In this document: one piece after another, positions 14,246-23,457 of the stretch
Layout: each line of letters starts with the position of its first letter
How positions within the stretch are numbered: the stretch's first letter is position 1
Assembly (NCBI GenBank): GCA_002354095.1
Contig: DEKX01000030.1
Span: 353 to 64,352 of the forward strand
Length of the DNA: 64,000 nt
From: Prevotella sp. UBA2711
GTDB taxonomy: Bacteria; Bacteroidota; Bacteroidia; Bacteroidales; Bacteroidaceae
Direction: 5' to 3'
The notes under the pieces: generated by a model
Seen by the model: the letters and a program-made list of their open reading frames with translations, nothing else
Databases searched by the model: none
Told to the model about the DNA's origin: nothing
Program-made: the position numbers and the translations under genes

Positions 14246-15328
14246 ATGAAGAAAGTATTCCATATCGTATCCAACAAGGAATGGGGCGGAGGCGAACAAT
14301 ATGTCTATGACCTCTGTCAGCGCCAACGCGCTGATGGCATTGAGGTAAGTATATTCTGCAAACCAATTAAGAGCATTAGTAACAAGTTTGAGGAAGCAGG
14401 TATTAACGTAAAGCCGTTGCAACTTGGAGGTGCAATGGATGTTAAGAGTGCTTGGCAGATGGCTAAGGTCATCAACAATGTTGGCTCTTGTACTATCCAT
14501 GCTCATAATTTCAAGGACGCTTTTACAGCATGTTATGCCCGCAAATTAAGCACCAATAAACAGGTTCGCGTTGTGATGTGTCGTCATCTGACACGTCCTG
14601 GAAAAAATAATTTTCTGTACCATTGGTTATACAAGCAGTTAGACAAGTTAATATTCGACTCCCAACTTTCTAAAGATATCTTTCTAAGCACACATCCAAC
14701 TATTGATATCAATAAATTGGGCATTGTTCACACCAGTATTGTAGTACCAGAACAATGTACCCCTGCAGACATACGTTCAGAATTCCATATTCCTTCAACT
14801 TGCCCCATCGCCATGTATCATGGTAGATTAGACCCAGAAAAAGGCATTGACATATTACTTGATGCTGTAGCTATTATTAAAAACAAAAACTTCAAGTTGA
14901 TTCTCGTTGGCAGAGGCAGTGAAGAATATACCAATCACTTAAAGGATACTGTTAATAAAAAGGATATAGCCGAGAAAGTAATCTTTGCCGGTTTCCGCCA
15001 TCCTGTTCTACCATATGTCGCCAGTGCTGACTTTGGGATATTAGCCTCCACTGTTCGTGAAGGGTGTCCTTTATCTCCGCAAGAATACATGTCGCAGGGG
15101 CATCCTGTGGTTACAACTGACAATGGTGGCCAACGCGAATATGTAGAAAATGGGCGCAATGGTTTGTTGGTGGCACCAGGCAATGCTAAGCAACTTGCAG
15201 ATGCAATGGGACGCCTCATAGATGATCCTGCTCTTCGTCTTCAATTAGGTCAACAAGCCAAGATTGACTTTAACGACCATCTGAACTACGAACATTACTA
15301 CACTCAAATTTGTCGAATCTACGAATAA
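14246..15328 (+). CDS. Glycosyltransferase family 4
   Basis: 360 residues from ATG 14246. The open frame continues upstream to 14129, but that part crosses the promoter -7 box and contains no GT sequence. The N-terminal domain starts KVFHIVSNKEWGGGEQYVYD; the C-terminal GT-B domain has MYHGRLDPEKGIDILLDAV, ILVGRGSEEY and the EX7E region EGCPLSPQEYMSQGHPVVTT. It retains configuration and probably adds a hexose to a lipopolysaccharide or capsule precursor. Its stop overlaps the start of the acyltransferase gene (TAATG). Confidence 0.88.
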   Translation: MKKVFHIVSNKEWGGGEQYVYDLCQRQRADGIEVSIFCKPIKSISNKFEEAGINVKPLQLGGAMDVKSAWQMAKVINNVGSCTIHAHNFKDAFTACYARKLSTNKQVRVVMCRHLTRPGKNNFLYHWLYKQLDKLIFDSQLSKDIFLSTHPTIDINKLGIVHTSIVVPEQCTPADIRSEFHIPSTCPIAMYHGRLDPEKGIDILLDAVAIIKNKNFKLILVGRGSEEYTNHLKDTVNKKDIAEKVIFAGFRHPVLPYVASADFGILASTVREGCPLSPQEYMSQGHPVVTTDNGGQREYVENGRNGLLVAPGNAKQLADAMGRLIDDPALRLQLGQQAKIDFNDHLNYEHYYTQICRIYE

Positions 15329-16254
15329 TGTATTACGTTGTCACTATATTCTGGTATCTGTTTTCCCTTTTACCTCTGCGCATCCATTACGTGCTGAGCG
15401 ATTTCATATACCTTATATTATATAAGGTAATAGGTTACCGCATTAAGGTGGTAAGGGAAAATCTAGAGGCATCGTTCCCAGAAAAAACAATGCATGAGTT
15501 GCGCCAAATAGAGCGTAGATTCTACCATCGGCTATGCGATTACTTTGTAGAAACCGTCAAAATGAAAACCATGAGCCGTAAAGAGATACGCAGAAGGATG
15601 GTGTTTAAGGGTACTGAATTAGTGAACGAATGTGTCAACGAAGGACAATCGTGTGCAGTATACCTTGGTCACACTTTCAACTGGGAGTGGATTACATCTT
15701 TACCATTATGGGTAACAGAAAAGGCACATTGTGGGCAATTGTATCATGCCTTGGAGAATTCCACATTTGACCGTCTGTTCTTGAATTTGCGCCAACGTTG
15801 GGGAGCCGAATGCATTGCCTTGGTTGACATTTTGCGCAAAACCATTGAATACAAACAAAAACAACAGCCGACTGTCTTTGGCTATATAGGCGACCAAGTA
15901 CCGCATTGGAACAACATTCACCATTGGTGCCAATTTCTAAACCATGATACGCCAGTTATGACAGGTACTGAACGCATAGCGATTAAAAATCGGCAGGCAC
16001 TATTTTTCTTGCAAGTCAAACAAATTAAACGTGGCTATTATGAAGCGACTTTTCGCCTAATGACACGTATGCCGCAGATGCTCAAGGAATATGAAGCTAC
16101 AGACATCTACTTCCAAATGCTGGAAGAGAATATTCGACAGCAACCAGAACTATGGCTGTGGAGTCACAATCGCTGGAAGCGCACCCGCGAGGAATTTAAT
16201 GAACGGTTTCAAGTAATCAACGGAAAAGTAGTACCCAAAGAGGGAATGGAATAA
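15328..16254 (+). CDS. LpxL/HtrB-like lipid A acyltransferase
   Basis: 308 residues from ATG 15328. A membrane anchor lies near residues 3-30. The acyltransferase motif HX4E appears as LGHTFNWEW at about residue 113, the equivalent of GHYGNWE in Bacteroidota late acyltransferases. A second block is VFGYIGDQVPHWNN, and the end has ELWLWSHNRWKRTR, the conserved WxHxRWKxR of this family. It transfers a secondary acyl chain onto lipid A. Overlap with the GT4 gene shows co-transcription; the fucosyltransferase starts 26 bp downstream. Confidence 0.88.
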   Translation: MYYVVTIFWYLFSLLPLRIHYVLSDFIYLILYKVIGYRIKVVRENLEASFPEKTMHELRQIERRFYHRLCDYFVETVKMKTMSRKEIRRRMVFKGTELVNECVNEGQSCAVYLGHTFNWEWITSLPLWVTEKAHCGQLYHALENSTFDRLFLNLRQRWGAECIALVDILRKTIEYKQKQQPTVFGYIGDQVPHWNNIHHWCQFLNHDTPVMTGTERIAIKNRQALFFLQVKQIKRGYYEATFRLMTRMPQMLKEYEATDIYFQMLEENIRQQPELWLWSHNRWKRTREEFNERFQVINGKVVPKEGME

Positions 16255-16280
16255 TTATAAATTAATAAACATTAAAGCTT

Positions 16281-17090
16281 ATGATATTTGTAAAAGGTTC
16301 TGGATGGATGTGCAACAACATTCTACAATACGGACACTTCTATGCTTGGGGTAGAGAACACGGACAGACGGCTGTGTCCATGCGTTTTGCCTACAAATTC
16401 CAGCATTTCCACATCTGCGACACCCCCCATCACAACTTCCTCACCTATGCCATTGCCAAATATGCGGCTAAGTGGGGATTCATTCCTACTCTTCAATTCA
16501 ACGACCCTGGAGCAGACTATAGTGCTGAAGAACAGATTATGCTTTCTCACCGGCATGTAGCCGTAGTGGGATGGGAAGCCCGTTGGTATGACCTCTTCCT
16601 GAAATACAAGCAGGAGATTATCGACCTGTTCGCCTTCAAACCTGCCGTAGTTCGATCCTGTCAGCAAGTGCTGCAGAAAACACCAGGAGGTTCCTGCCGA
16701 TTGGGTGTACACATCCGCCGTGGCGATTATGCCACATGGTACGATGGAAAATACCTTTTCAACGACGATGTCTTCCTCCGGCTTATCAAACAGTTTATAG
16801 CGTTGCATCCTAATACTACCATCTACATTTGTGGCAACGACTCCTCTCTCGACAAACGGCGTTACCAGCAAGAGCTCAATGGCACTACTGTCATCTTCCC
16901 CAAAGGCGATGCCGCCGAAGACCTCTATGTACTCTCTGAGTGCGACTATCTGATAGGACCACCCAGCACATTCTCCCTCACTGCTTCGATGTATCACGAC
17001 ACACCACTTTACTGGATTATGGACGCACAGGCTCCACTCACCGAATCATCCTTCGGACACTTCGATGACCTTTTCCAGCAGATCCTGTAA
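16281..17090 (+). CDS. Glycosyltransferase family 11, alpha-1,2-fucosyltransferase-like
   Basis: 269 residues. The GT11 motif I is present as RLGVHIRRGDYATW at about residue 146. The C-terminal part has LYVLSECDYLIGPPSTFSLT and ASMYHDTPLYWI, the usual end blocks of the family. It would transfer L-fucose from GDP-fucose onto galactose in a surface glycan. GDP-mannose made by ManC (42402) could feed GDP-fucose synthesis, though gmd and fcl are not in this window. It appears intact and follows the acyltransferase on the same strand. Confidence 0.82.
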   Translation: MIFVKGSGWMCNNILQYGHFYAWGREHGQTAVSMRFAYKFQHFHICDTPHHNFLTYAIAKYAAKWGFIPTLQFNDPGADYSAEEQIMLSHRHVAVVGWEARWYDLFLKYKQEIIDLFAFKPAVVRSCQQVLQKTPGGSCRLGVHIRRGDYATWYDGKYLFNDDVFLRLIKQFIALHPNTTIYICGNDSSLDKRRYQQELNGTTVIFPKGDAAEDLYVLSECDYLIGPPSTFSLTASMYHDTPLYWIMDAQAPLTESSFGHFDDLFQQIL

Positions 17091-17117
17091 TTGTTAAATA
17101 GAATTGATGCGTGAGAG

Positions 17118-17834
17118 TTATCTGAACCAGTAAATTAGTCGCTTATACACATATTTTAACCGCCAGCGAAATCCTTCGAAGGTACGTACTTGTCCTATAG
17201 ACGAAGTAAACGCACCTATAAAACTTCCCTGGGTGGCTAAACAGGGTTCACACCAGAGAAATTTTAAAATTCCCTTGTTATAGAGATTCTTATGATAATG
17301 GTCAATAGCAACGTCACACTTATTTTGCGCCACTTCATTCAGAATAGCCTGAGCAACCTCTTTGCTGTAATATAATGCGCCTGTAAAACGAACCCTCCCC
17401 TTAGGTGCTTCATAGAGCCACTGCCCTTTCACTCGTTTCGAACGGGGGATAAACTGGAGCGAAGAGTCCTCATAGGATATCAACACAGGATCGCCGGCAT
17501 ACTTGCTCTCATACTCAGCCATTGTCTGTTCGAAATCCTCACGAAAGTGGGGATGTAATACAATATCGTCTTCCAATACCAAAGCACCCTCCAACTGATG
17601 ATCGACTATATATTGGCAGGCCAGCAAGTGCTTGATGGCGCAACTCGTTGCTCCAGACTTATTGTCGAGTTCACAGCCAGGTTGAATATAGGCCTTAACC
17701 ACCTCATCAGTAAGTTCAGTTTTATCGTAATCGAGGATATATTCGATATGCCCAAACCACGACTGGAGTTGCTTCTCCATGTGAACTTTCCTATCGGTCA
17801 AGTGCTTGGCATGAATTACTAAAACGGTTGTCAT
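17118..17834 (-). CDS. Glycosyltransferase family 25
   Basis: 238 residues from ATG 17834, where family similarity begins (MTTVLVIHAKHLTDRKVHME). An upstream ATG at 17861 overlaps the previous stop and would add nine residues. The GT25 acidic motif appears in GALVLEDDIVLHPHF; the C-terminal region has KFLWCEPCLATQGSFIG. The family includes LPS and collagen galactosyltransferases. It is the last gene of the leftward operon miaB, msbA-like, two LTA-synthase-like genes and this gene. Confidence 0.83.
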   Translation of the reverse strand: MTTVLVIHAKHLTDRKVHMEKQLQSWFGHIEYILDYDKTELTDEVVKAYIQPGCELDNKSGATSCAIKHLLACQYIVDHQLEGALVLEDDIVLHPHFREDFEQTMAEYESKYAGDPVLISYEDSSLQFIPRSKRVKGQWLYEAPKGRVRFTGALYYSKEVAQAILNEVAQNKCDVAIDHYHKNLYNKGILKFLWCEPCLATQGSFIGAFTSSIGQVRTFEGFRWRLKYVYKRLIYWFR

Positions 17835-17857
17835 ACTTTCCTTTCTTTTTAAAAATA

Positions 17858-19807
17858 TCATGGCTGCAGGCGATCCTGTGTCATTCGTTCCATATATTGC
17901 TGAATAATCGCTTTCAGTTCTGTCTCCATCTGTATAAGTCGAGAGTTTGCTACCGCGCCAGACTTTTCCAGCAAGTTGTGCTGCATCAGAGAGTCTTGCA
18001 GACTGTATAAGCCCTTTGACTTGTTGCCGTCGAACTGGAGCACATGTCCATACTTCACGTACTGATAGATACCGTTGAGATAATTAATAGCCCAAGTGTC
18101 TTCAGCAGGTGTTTTCAGCAAGTCAATACCAAATCCGAAATATGGCTTATTATACTCCAAGAGACCCAAAATGGTGGGTAAGATGTCAATTTGCTGGGCT
18201 ATCTTGTCTTGCACCTCACCAATTGGATTGCTGGGGTCATATATAATAATAGGTGAACAAAAGCCTCCAATATCAGACTTATAGTAAGCATGGTCGCTCT
18301 GATTGGTATGGTCGCTGGTCAGCACGAAAATGGTGTTCTTGAACCATGGCTGCTTACTGGCTGTCTCGAAAAATTTACCAATGGCCATATCAGTATAGCG
18401 AATACACTTATGGATCTCCAGTCCCTCTTCGGGATAAGTTTCCTTATACTTTTCAGGCACTTGATAGGGGTGATGGCTCGATGCAGTAAAGACAGCTGTC
18501 ATGAAAGGTTGTTTCATTTCCGACATTTTTGTAGCATAATACTGTAGGAAAGGTTCGTCCCAAATAGCCCACATGCCATCGAAATCATTATCGCCACCAA
18601 AGCGTTTGTCTGTATCATAATTTTCACGCCCGAAATATTGTTGAAAACCTGTTGCCCTGGCAAAGGCCATAAAACCCATTGAACCACGCTGAGCCCCATG
18701 AAAGAAAGCTGTATGATAACCTTCACCTGCCAATAACGAGGCAATACCACTGACATGGTTCATGGATGAAGGCGTCAAGAAAAAGGGTTCGACAAACATA
18801 GGAATACTTGACAAAATGCTGGGCATACCATCAATACTTTTGCGCCCATTGCAGAAGCTGTATTTAAAAGTTGTGCTTTTGCTAATCAGAGCATCCACAT
18901 AAGGGGTATAGCCTTTATACTTTCCGCCCTCTAAATCTTTGTTTAAGGCCCCTATATATTCTCGGCCAAAGCTCTCAACAATCAGTATCACTACATTTTT
19001 ATTCTTCGGCATCTGAATACTATCGGTAGGAATATGGACGGGAGAATATATGTTTGCCATCTCTTGTTCGTTGGTAAAATATTCTGGAACCATGAAAACA
19101 TCCTTACCGATGGTGCGATAGAGTGAGAATGGTGTATTTAAAACTAATGCAGCTTCAATGGGCCGGTCCACATACTGATTGGCATTGCTGATAGTGATAG
19201 GACGTACGGCAGTGGCAAAGCCACCACGAATACCTGCGACGACGAAGGGAGCAAAAATTGCCAATAATAATACCTGCGACGGATACCATGTCCACCAAGA
19301 ACCAACTGAAACTGCTTTATTTGGAGACCTATATAACTTCCACAGAGCCCAGATCAAAATAATGAATAATAGTACTAGGTACCAATGATTGATTAATTCT
19401 GTGCAGATAACACCTGCAATATTATTTTCATTTTGGAATTCGTCGAAAACCGTAGTTGTGGTGCGGCGCATGGTAAAATGGAAATAAACACAATCTGCCA
19501 AATTAATTGCTAAAGCTACTGCATTAATAATAATATATATCCATTGAGCCAGTTTACGCCAAGGGGTCAACAGAAGAAATACCATATAAGGTATATTGGT
19601 CACCAGAATAGCCGATGTATCGAACACTAATCCACCTCCAAGCATTTCCATGAGATGGGAAAATTCCAAGTGCCCCTCATAGAAAGAATAGTTAGTTAAT
19701 AAGAACACTATACGGGCTACGAAATAGAGAACATAAGCCAATAACAAATTGCAAAACACTGTTGCTAAAGGCTGAAGATATGGAATGATTTTCTTTTCTT
19801 TCATCAT
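17858..19807 (-). CDS. LTA-synthase-family sulfatase-fold transferase (copy 1)
   Basis: 649 residues from ATG 19807 (19804 also possible). Five transmembrane segments occupy roughly residues 12-200; the rest is a periplasmic alkaline-phosphatase/sulfatase fold. The metal-binding block is VVILIVESFGREYIG, the nucleophile segment FCNGRKSIDGMPSILSSIPM, and the C-terminal metal site LTSDHTNQSDH. In characterised relatives these enzymes move phosphoglycerol or phosphoethanolamine from phospholipid to a glycan or lipid A. In a Gram-negative host lipoteichoic acid is not the product. It lies 10 bp after its paralogue. Confidence 0.88.
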   Translation of the reverse strand: MMKEKKIIPYLQPLATVFCNLLLAYVLYFVARIVFLLTNYSFYEGHLEFSHLMEMLGGGLVFDTSAILVTNIPYMVFLLLTPWRKLAQWIYIIINAVALAINLADCVYFHFTMRRTTTTVFDEFQNENNIAGVICTELINHWYLVLLFIILIWALWKLYRSPNKAVSVGSWWTWYPSQVLLLAIFAPFVVAGIRGGFATAVRPITISNANQYVDRPIEAALVLNTPFSLYRTIGKDVFMVPEYFTNEQEMANIYSPVHIPTDSIQMPKNKNVVILIVESFGREYIGALNKDLEGGKYKGYTPYVDALISKSTTFKYSFCNGRKSIDGMPSILSSIPMFVEPFFLTPSSMNHVSGIASLLAGEGYHTAFFHGAQRGSMGFMAFARATGFQQYFGRENYDTDKRFGGDNDFDGMWAIWDEPFLQYYATKMSEMKQPFMTAVFTASSHHPYQVPEKYKETYPEEGLEIHKCIRYTDMAIGKFFETASKQPWFKNTIFVLTSDHTNQSDHAYYKSDIGGFCSPIIIYDPSNPIGEVQDKIAQQIDILPTILGLLEYNKPYFGFGIDLLKTPAEDTWAINYLNGIYQYVKYGHVLQFDGNKSKGLYSLQDSLMQHNLLEKSGAVANSRLIQMETELKAIIQQYMERMTQDRLQP

Positions 19808-19816
19808 AATCAAAGT

Positions 19817-21631
19817 TTATCGTTGTTCACCAAGTTTACTTAAATCTTCTGCTGCCATTTGGAGAATTCCTTTTGCTGTACGCGCCATGCGTTCAGCATC
19901 CTTGGAAGTCTTCGCTGTTATTCGATTTGACATCAAGTCATAAAGCATAAAACCTGTGCTGTCAACCATTGAGATACCATTATTAAACATATGAACAGCA
20001 AAGGGGTAGCGGTAACTACTACTTGTAACATCGCGGCTGAAGCGAAAATCTGTATGACTGATACCCATCTGTCCTAAAAGGGTTGCAGCAAAGTCACTTT
20101 GATTACAAATCATATTCAATTTTCTCGGTTGCTTAACTGCCCCTCCTGTCCATATCATAGGGATATGGTTTCTATCAGGATGCTGTTCATTATAATCATT
20201 AAAATCACTACTGTGATCAGGCATGAAAACAATGAGCAAGTTGTCCCACTGCTTCGACTGCTTCATACTTCTAAGGAACTCTCCTATGCAATCATCGACA
20301 TAAGAAAAACCGTTGTACTGCCTTTCCTTATACTTACTGACAGGAACGTCCCAAGGTTCATGACTACTCAAGGTAGAATAGCCTATCAGAAACGGCTTGC
20401 CAACATCATGCTGCCTAATCAACTGGCTCAGTGTCTTGAAGGTAATATCATCACGAACTCCCCATTTCGAACTTGCTTGCTCTTCCAGTGTATAGTCTTG
20501 TTTCCAATGAAGTTGCTGGAACCCAGTACTGATCAGATAGCCCTTCATCTTAGTAAAATTAATATCACCACCATAAAGATATTCGGTAGAATAACCCTCT
20601 CGTTGTAGGCTACGTGCAATACTCGGTAGGTAGCCTACTTTGTTAGACATCTTCATTACCGACATTGTGGGAAAAGACAGGTAGCCACTGAGTGAACTAA
20701 CCGTACCCCTGTCCGTGCGATAACTATTACCATAACAATTGGTAAAGTCGATACCCTCAATTGCTGCCTGACGAAGATTTGGCATCACATCTAAGAACAT
20801 ACTGCCACAACTCTCCAACAAAATGACAACAACATTAGGGCGATTGGTAGTTAGTAGTGTATCACTTGTCTCACTTTCACAGTTATAAAGGGATTTTGTC
20901 AGTTGACGCAGCTCTGGTTCACTATAAAAGTTATATAACGTTACATCGCTTACCGTGTTTTCAAAGGAGGCCAAAAAAGAAAATACAGGATTGACTGCTG
21001 AATGATTCAGGAACTGATTCTGCGAATAATACACTTGGCCGATATTAGTCGTTGATTCATCTAATCCTCCCCGAATACCAATTACAATTAGGGGTATAAG
21101 TAGAATAGCAATAATGGTGGCTATTAGCTTATGTCTGTTAGCTGTCAGTTTAACCTCAAGGCTATGCGGTGTCAGCTTATCATAGACCCAATAAATAGCA
21201 GTACTACAAAGAACCACACATAACAAGCGTATTAGGATATAACTTGTGGTTACACTTGCCATAGCCTCAGTTGGTGTTTCAAGATAGGACAAGCAGGATG
21301 CGTCTAACTTAAACTTCCAAAACTCATAAAGACTCGTATCTGCCACAAATGCCATTGACAACAAAATGGCAGCTATGATATAGTAGATTCTAAACACCCA
21401 CTTGGGTATTCCAAGCCATAATGATGCTATTACAAGTAGAAAAGGGGTGGCCAATAGATAGAGTGAAAAACTTAAGTCTAAGCTCAAGCCATGATAGAGC
21501 ACTTGAACGACATCAAAGAATGATATGTCTTCGTTGCTTAAATTATAGAGTATAAAGACTATCTTGGCAACAATAAAAAAGAATACTGTCGCCAGGTAAA
21601 ACTTTAAGAGATAGAATACCCTTTGCTTCAT
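19817..21631 (-). CDS. LTA-synthase-family sulfatase-fold transferase (copy 2)
   Basis: 604 residues. It has the same architecture as the gene downstream but is clearly divergent: five membrane helices in the first 200 residues, then VVVILLESCGSMFLD (metal-binding Glu), CYGNSYRTDRGTVSSLSGYL with a Thr nucleophile instead of the Ser of copy 1, and FMPDHSSDFNDYNE as the distal metal site. The different nucleophile context suggests a different donor or acceptor. Its start overlaps the ABC transporter stop by 4 bp (ATGA), showing coupling. Confidence 0.87.
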   Translation of the reverse strand: MKQRVFYLLKFYLATVFFFIVAKIVFILYNLSNEDISFFDVVQVLYHGLSLDLSFSLYLLATPFLLVIASLWLGIPKWVFRIYYIIAAILLSMAFVADTSLYEFWKFKLDASCLSYLETPTEAMASVTTSYILIRLLCVVLCSTAIYWVYDKLTPHSLEVKLTANRHKLIATIIAILLIPLIVIGIRGGLDESTTNIGQVYYSQNQFLNHSAVNPVFSFLASFENTVSDVTLYNFYSEPELRQLTKSLYNCESETSDTLLTTNRPNVVVILLESCGSMFLDVMPNLRQAAIEGIDFTNCYGNSYRTDRGTVSSLSGYLSFPTMSVMKMSNKVGYLPSIARSLQREGYSTEYLYGGDINFTKMKGYLISTGFQQLHWKQDYTLEEQASSKWGVRDDITFKTLSQLIRQHDVGKPFLIGYSTLSSHEPWDVPVSKYKERQYNGFSYVDDCIGEFLRSMKQSKQWDNLLIVFMPDHSSDFNDYNEQHPDRNHIPMIWTGGAVKQPRKLNMICNQSDFAATLLGQMGISHTDFRFSRDVTSSSYRYPFAVHMFNNGISMVDSTGFMLYDLMSNRITAKTSKDAERMARTAKGILQMAAEDLSKLGEQR

Positions 21632-23457
21632 AAGCTCTGCATATCATTCAGTTTTTTATAATAGCCGTCTATACTGAGCAATTCGTCATGTGTGCCACGC
21701 TCCACTATCTGTCCTTCGTGAAGGACGCAGATTTCGTCGGCATTCTTAATAGTAGAGAGGCGGTGAGCTATCGCCACAGTAGTGCGCGTTTTCATCAGAC
21801 GCTCCAAAGCATCCTGTACCAAACGTTCGCTTTCAGTATCAAGAGCTGAGGTGGCCTCATCAAGGATCAAGATAGGCGGATTCTTTAGGATAGCACGGGC
21901 AATTGAAACACGCTGACGCTGGCCACCTGAGAGACGGCCTCCGCGATCACCTATATTGGTGTCAAACTGATGCTCACTCTGCATGATGAAGTCGTAAGCA
22001 TTAGCTATCTTGGCGGCCTCGGCTATTTGCTCATCGGTAGCACTATCCACACCAAACGAAATGTTGTTGCGGAAGGAATCGTTGAAGAGGATGGCTTCTT
22101 GATTGACATTACCTATCAACTGACGCAAATCCCATATACCTAAATCCTTGACATTGATTCCGTCTATCAGCACTTCACCTTCCTGTACGTCGTAATAACG
22201 GGGTATTAAGTCAACCATCGTAGATTTACCACTACCCGACTGACCCACAATAGCAATCGTCTTACCCTTCGGAATCACGAGATTAATATGTCGAAGCACC
22301 CATTGGTCACCATAACGGAACGATACATCACGGAATTCTATCTGATGCTCGAAGGATGCCAAATGTTTGGGATTCGACGGTTCCTTGATATTGTTTTCTG
22401 CCAAAAGAATCTTGTCGATGCGCTCCATAGATGCAAGACCCTTTGGAATATTATAACCTGCCTTGGAGAAGTCTTTCAAGGGATTGATGATGGAGTAGAG
22501 CATCACCATATAATAAATGAAGATAGGACCAGAGAGAGTATGATAGTTCAGAACGAGAACACCACCAAACCACAATACGACAACTATAAGGATAGTACCT
22601 AAAAACTCTGACATCGGGTGAGCAGACGACTGTCGGATATTCACCTTCATGATATCATCGCGATACGCAGTATTGATCTTGTCGAAACGGTTGTTCATCT
22701 TTCTTTCTGCACAGAAAGCCTTAATAATACGCAGACCACCAAGTGTCTCCTCTACCTGGCTCATCGTGTCACTCCAAAGGCCTTGAGCCTTAATGGAGTC
22801 CTGTTTCAGTTTACGTCCTACAAAGCCCATGAACCACCCCATGATAGGAACGATGATAAGGGTGAAAAGTGTTAATTGCCATGAGATGAAAATAAGGGCT
22901 GCAAAATAACTGATGATGAGAATAGGATTTTTAAAAAGCATTTCTAAACTCGACATGATTGAGTTTTCTATCTCCTGTACGTCACCACTCATGCGAGCTA
23001 TGATATCTCCCTTTCGTTCTTCGCTGAAAAAACCTAAAGGCAAAGATGTTATCTTATGGTAGAGTTGATTACGAATATCTCGAACAACACCAGTTCGGAT
23101 GGGTATAATGGTAGCAGCAGAAAGGAAATAAGCTCCAGTCTTCAGAAAGGTAGTTGCTCCTAAGAAGATGCCTATGAAAAGGAGGGTAGTAGTCTGCCCA
23201 TATTCAGCTATCAAATCGTTGACATAGTAGTTCAAATTGTTCATCAGTACTTCCTGTATATTGCTCCAATCCCAAGCCATCAGGGAGGTTGCTGTCTTGG
23301 CATCGCCCGTCTGAAAGAGAATTTGTAGGATAGGTATCAGTGCAGCAAACGAGAAAATGTTGAGTAGTGCCGATAGAATATTAAATACTATCGACAAGGC
23401 GACATATTTCTTATAAGGCGTTACGAATCGCCTCAACACTTGCAAGAACTCTTTCAT
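21628..23457 (-). CDS. MsbA-like ABC transporter, fused permease and ATPase
   Basis: 609 residues. An ABC type-1 membrane domain spans about residues 18-320 with the coupling segment RGGLRIIKAF-like LGGLRIIKAFCAE. The ATPase has Walker A GQSGSGKSTM (about 390), signature LSGGQRQRVSIAR, Walker B ILILDEATSALD and an H-loop in AIAHRLSTI. Half-transporters of this form export lipids or lipid-linked glycans; MsbA flips lipid A-core. Neighbours (LTA-synthase-like proteins, GT25) support an envelope role. Overlaps miaB by 4 bp. Confidence 0.88.
   Translation of the reverse strand: MKEFLQVLRRFVTPYKKYVALSIVFNILSALLNIFSFAALIPILQILFQTGDAKTATSLMAWDWSNIQEVLMNNLNYYVNDLIAEYGQTTTLLFIGIFLGATTFLKTGAYFLSAATIIPIRTGVVRDIRNQLYHKITSLPLGFFSEERKGDIIARMSGDVQEIENSIMSSLEMLFKNPILIISYFAALIFISWQLTLFTLIIVPIMGWFMGFVGRKLKQDSIKAQGLWSDTMSQVEETLGGLRIIKAFCAERKMNNRFDKINTAYRDDIMKVNIRQSSAHPMSEFLGTILIVVVLWFGGVLVLNYHTLSGPIFIYYMVMLYSIINPLKDFSKAGYNIPKGLASMERIDKILLAENNIKEPSNPKHLASFEHQIEFRDVSFRYGDQWVLRHINLVIPKGKTIAIVGQSGSGKSTMVDLIPRYYDVQEGEVLIDGINVKDLGIWDLRQLIGNVNQEAILFNDSFRNNISFGVDSATDEQIAEAAKIANAYDFIMQSEHQFDTNIGDRGGRLSGGQRQRVSIARAILKNPPILILDEATSALDTESERLVQDALERLMKTRTTVAIAHRLSTIKNADEICVLHEGQIVERGTHDELLSIDGYYKKLNDMQSL

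Noticed and set aside
17858..21631. True lipoteichoic acid synthases
   Set aside because: The host is Gram-negative; the fold is shared by phosphoethanolamine and phosphoglycerol transferases, so only the family name is used.
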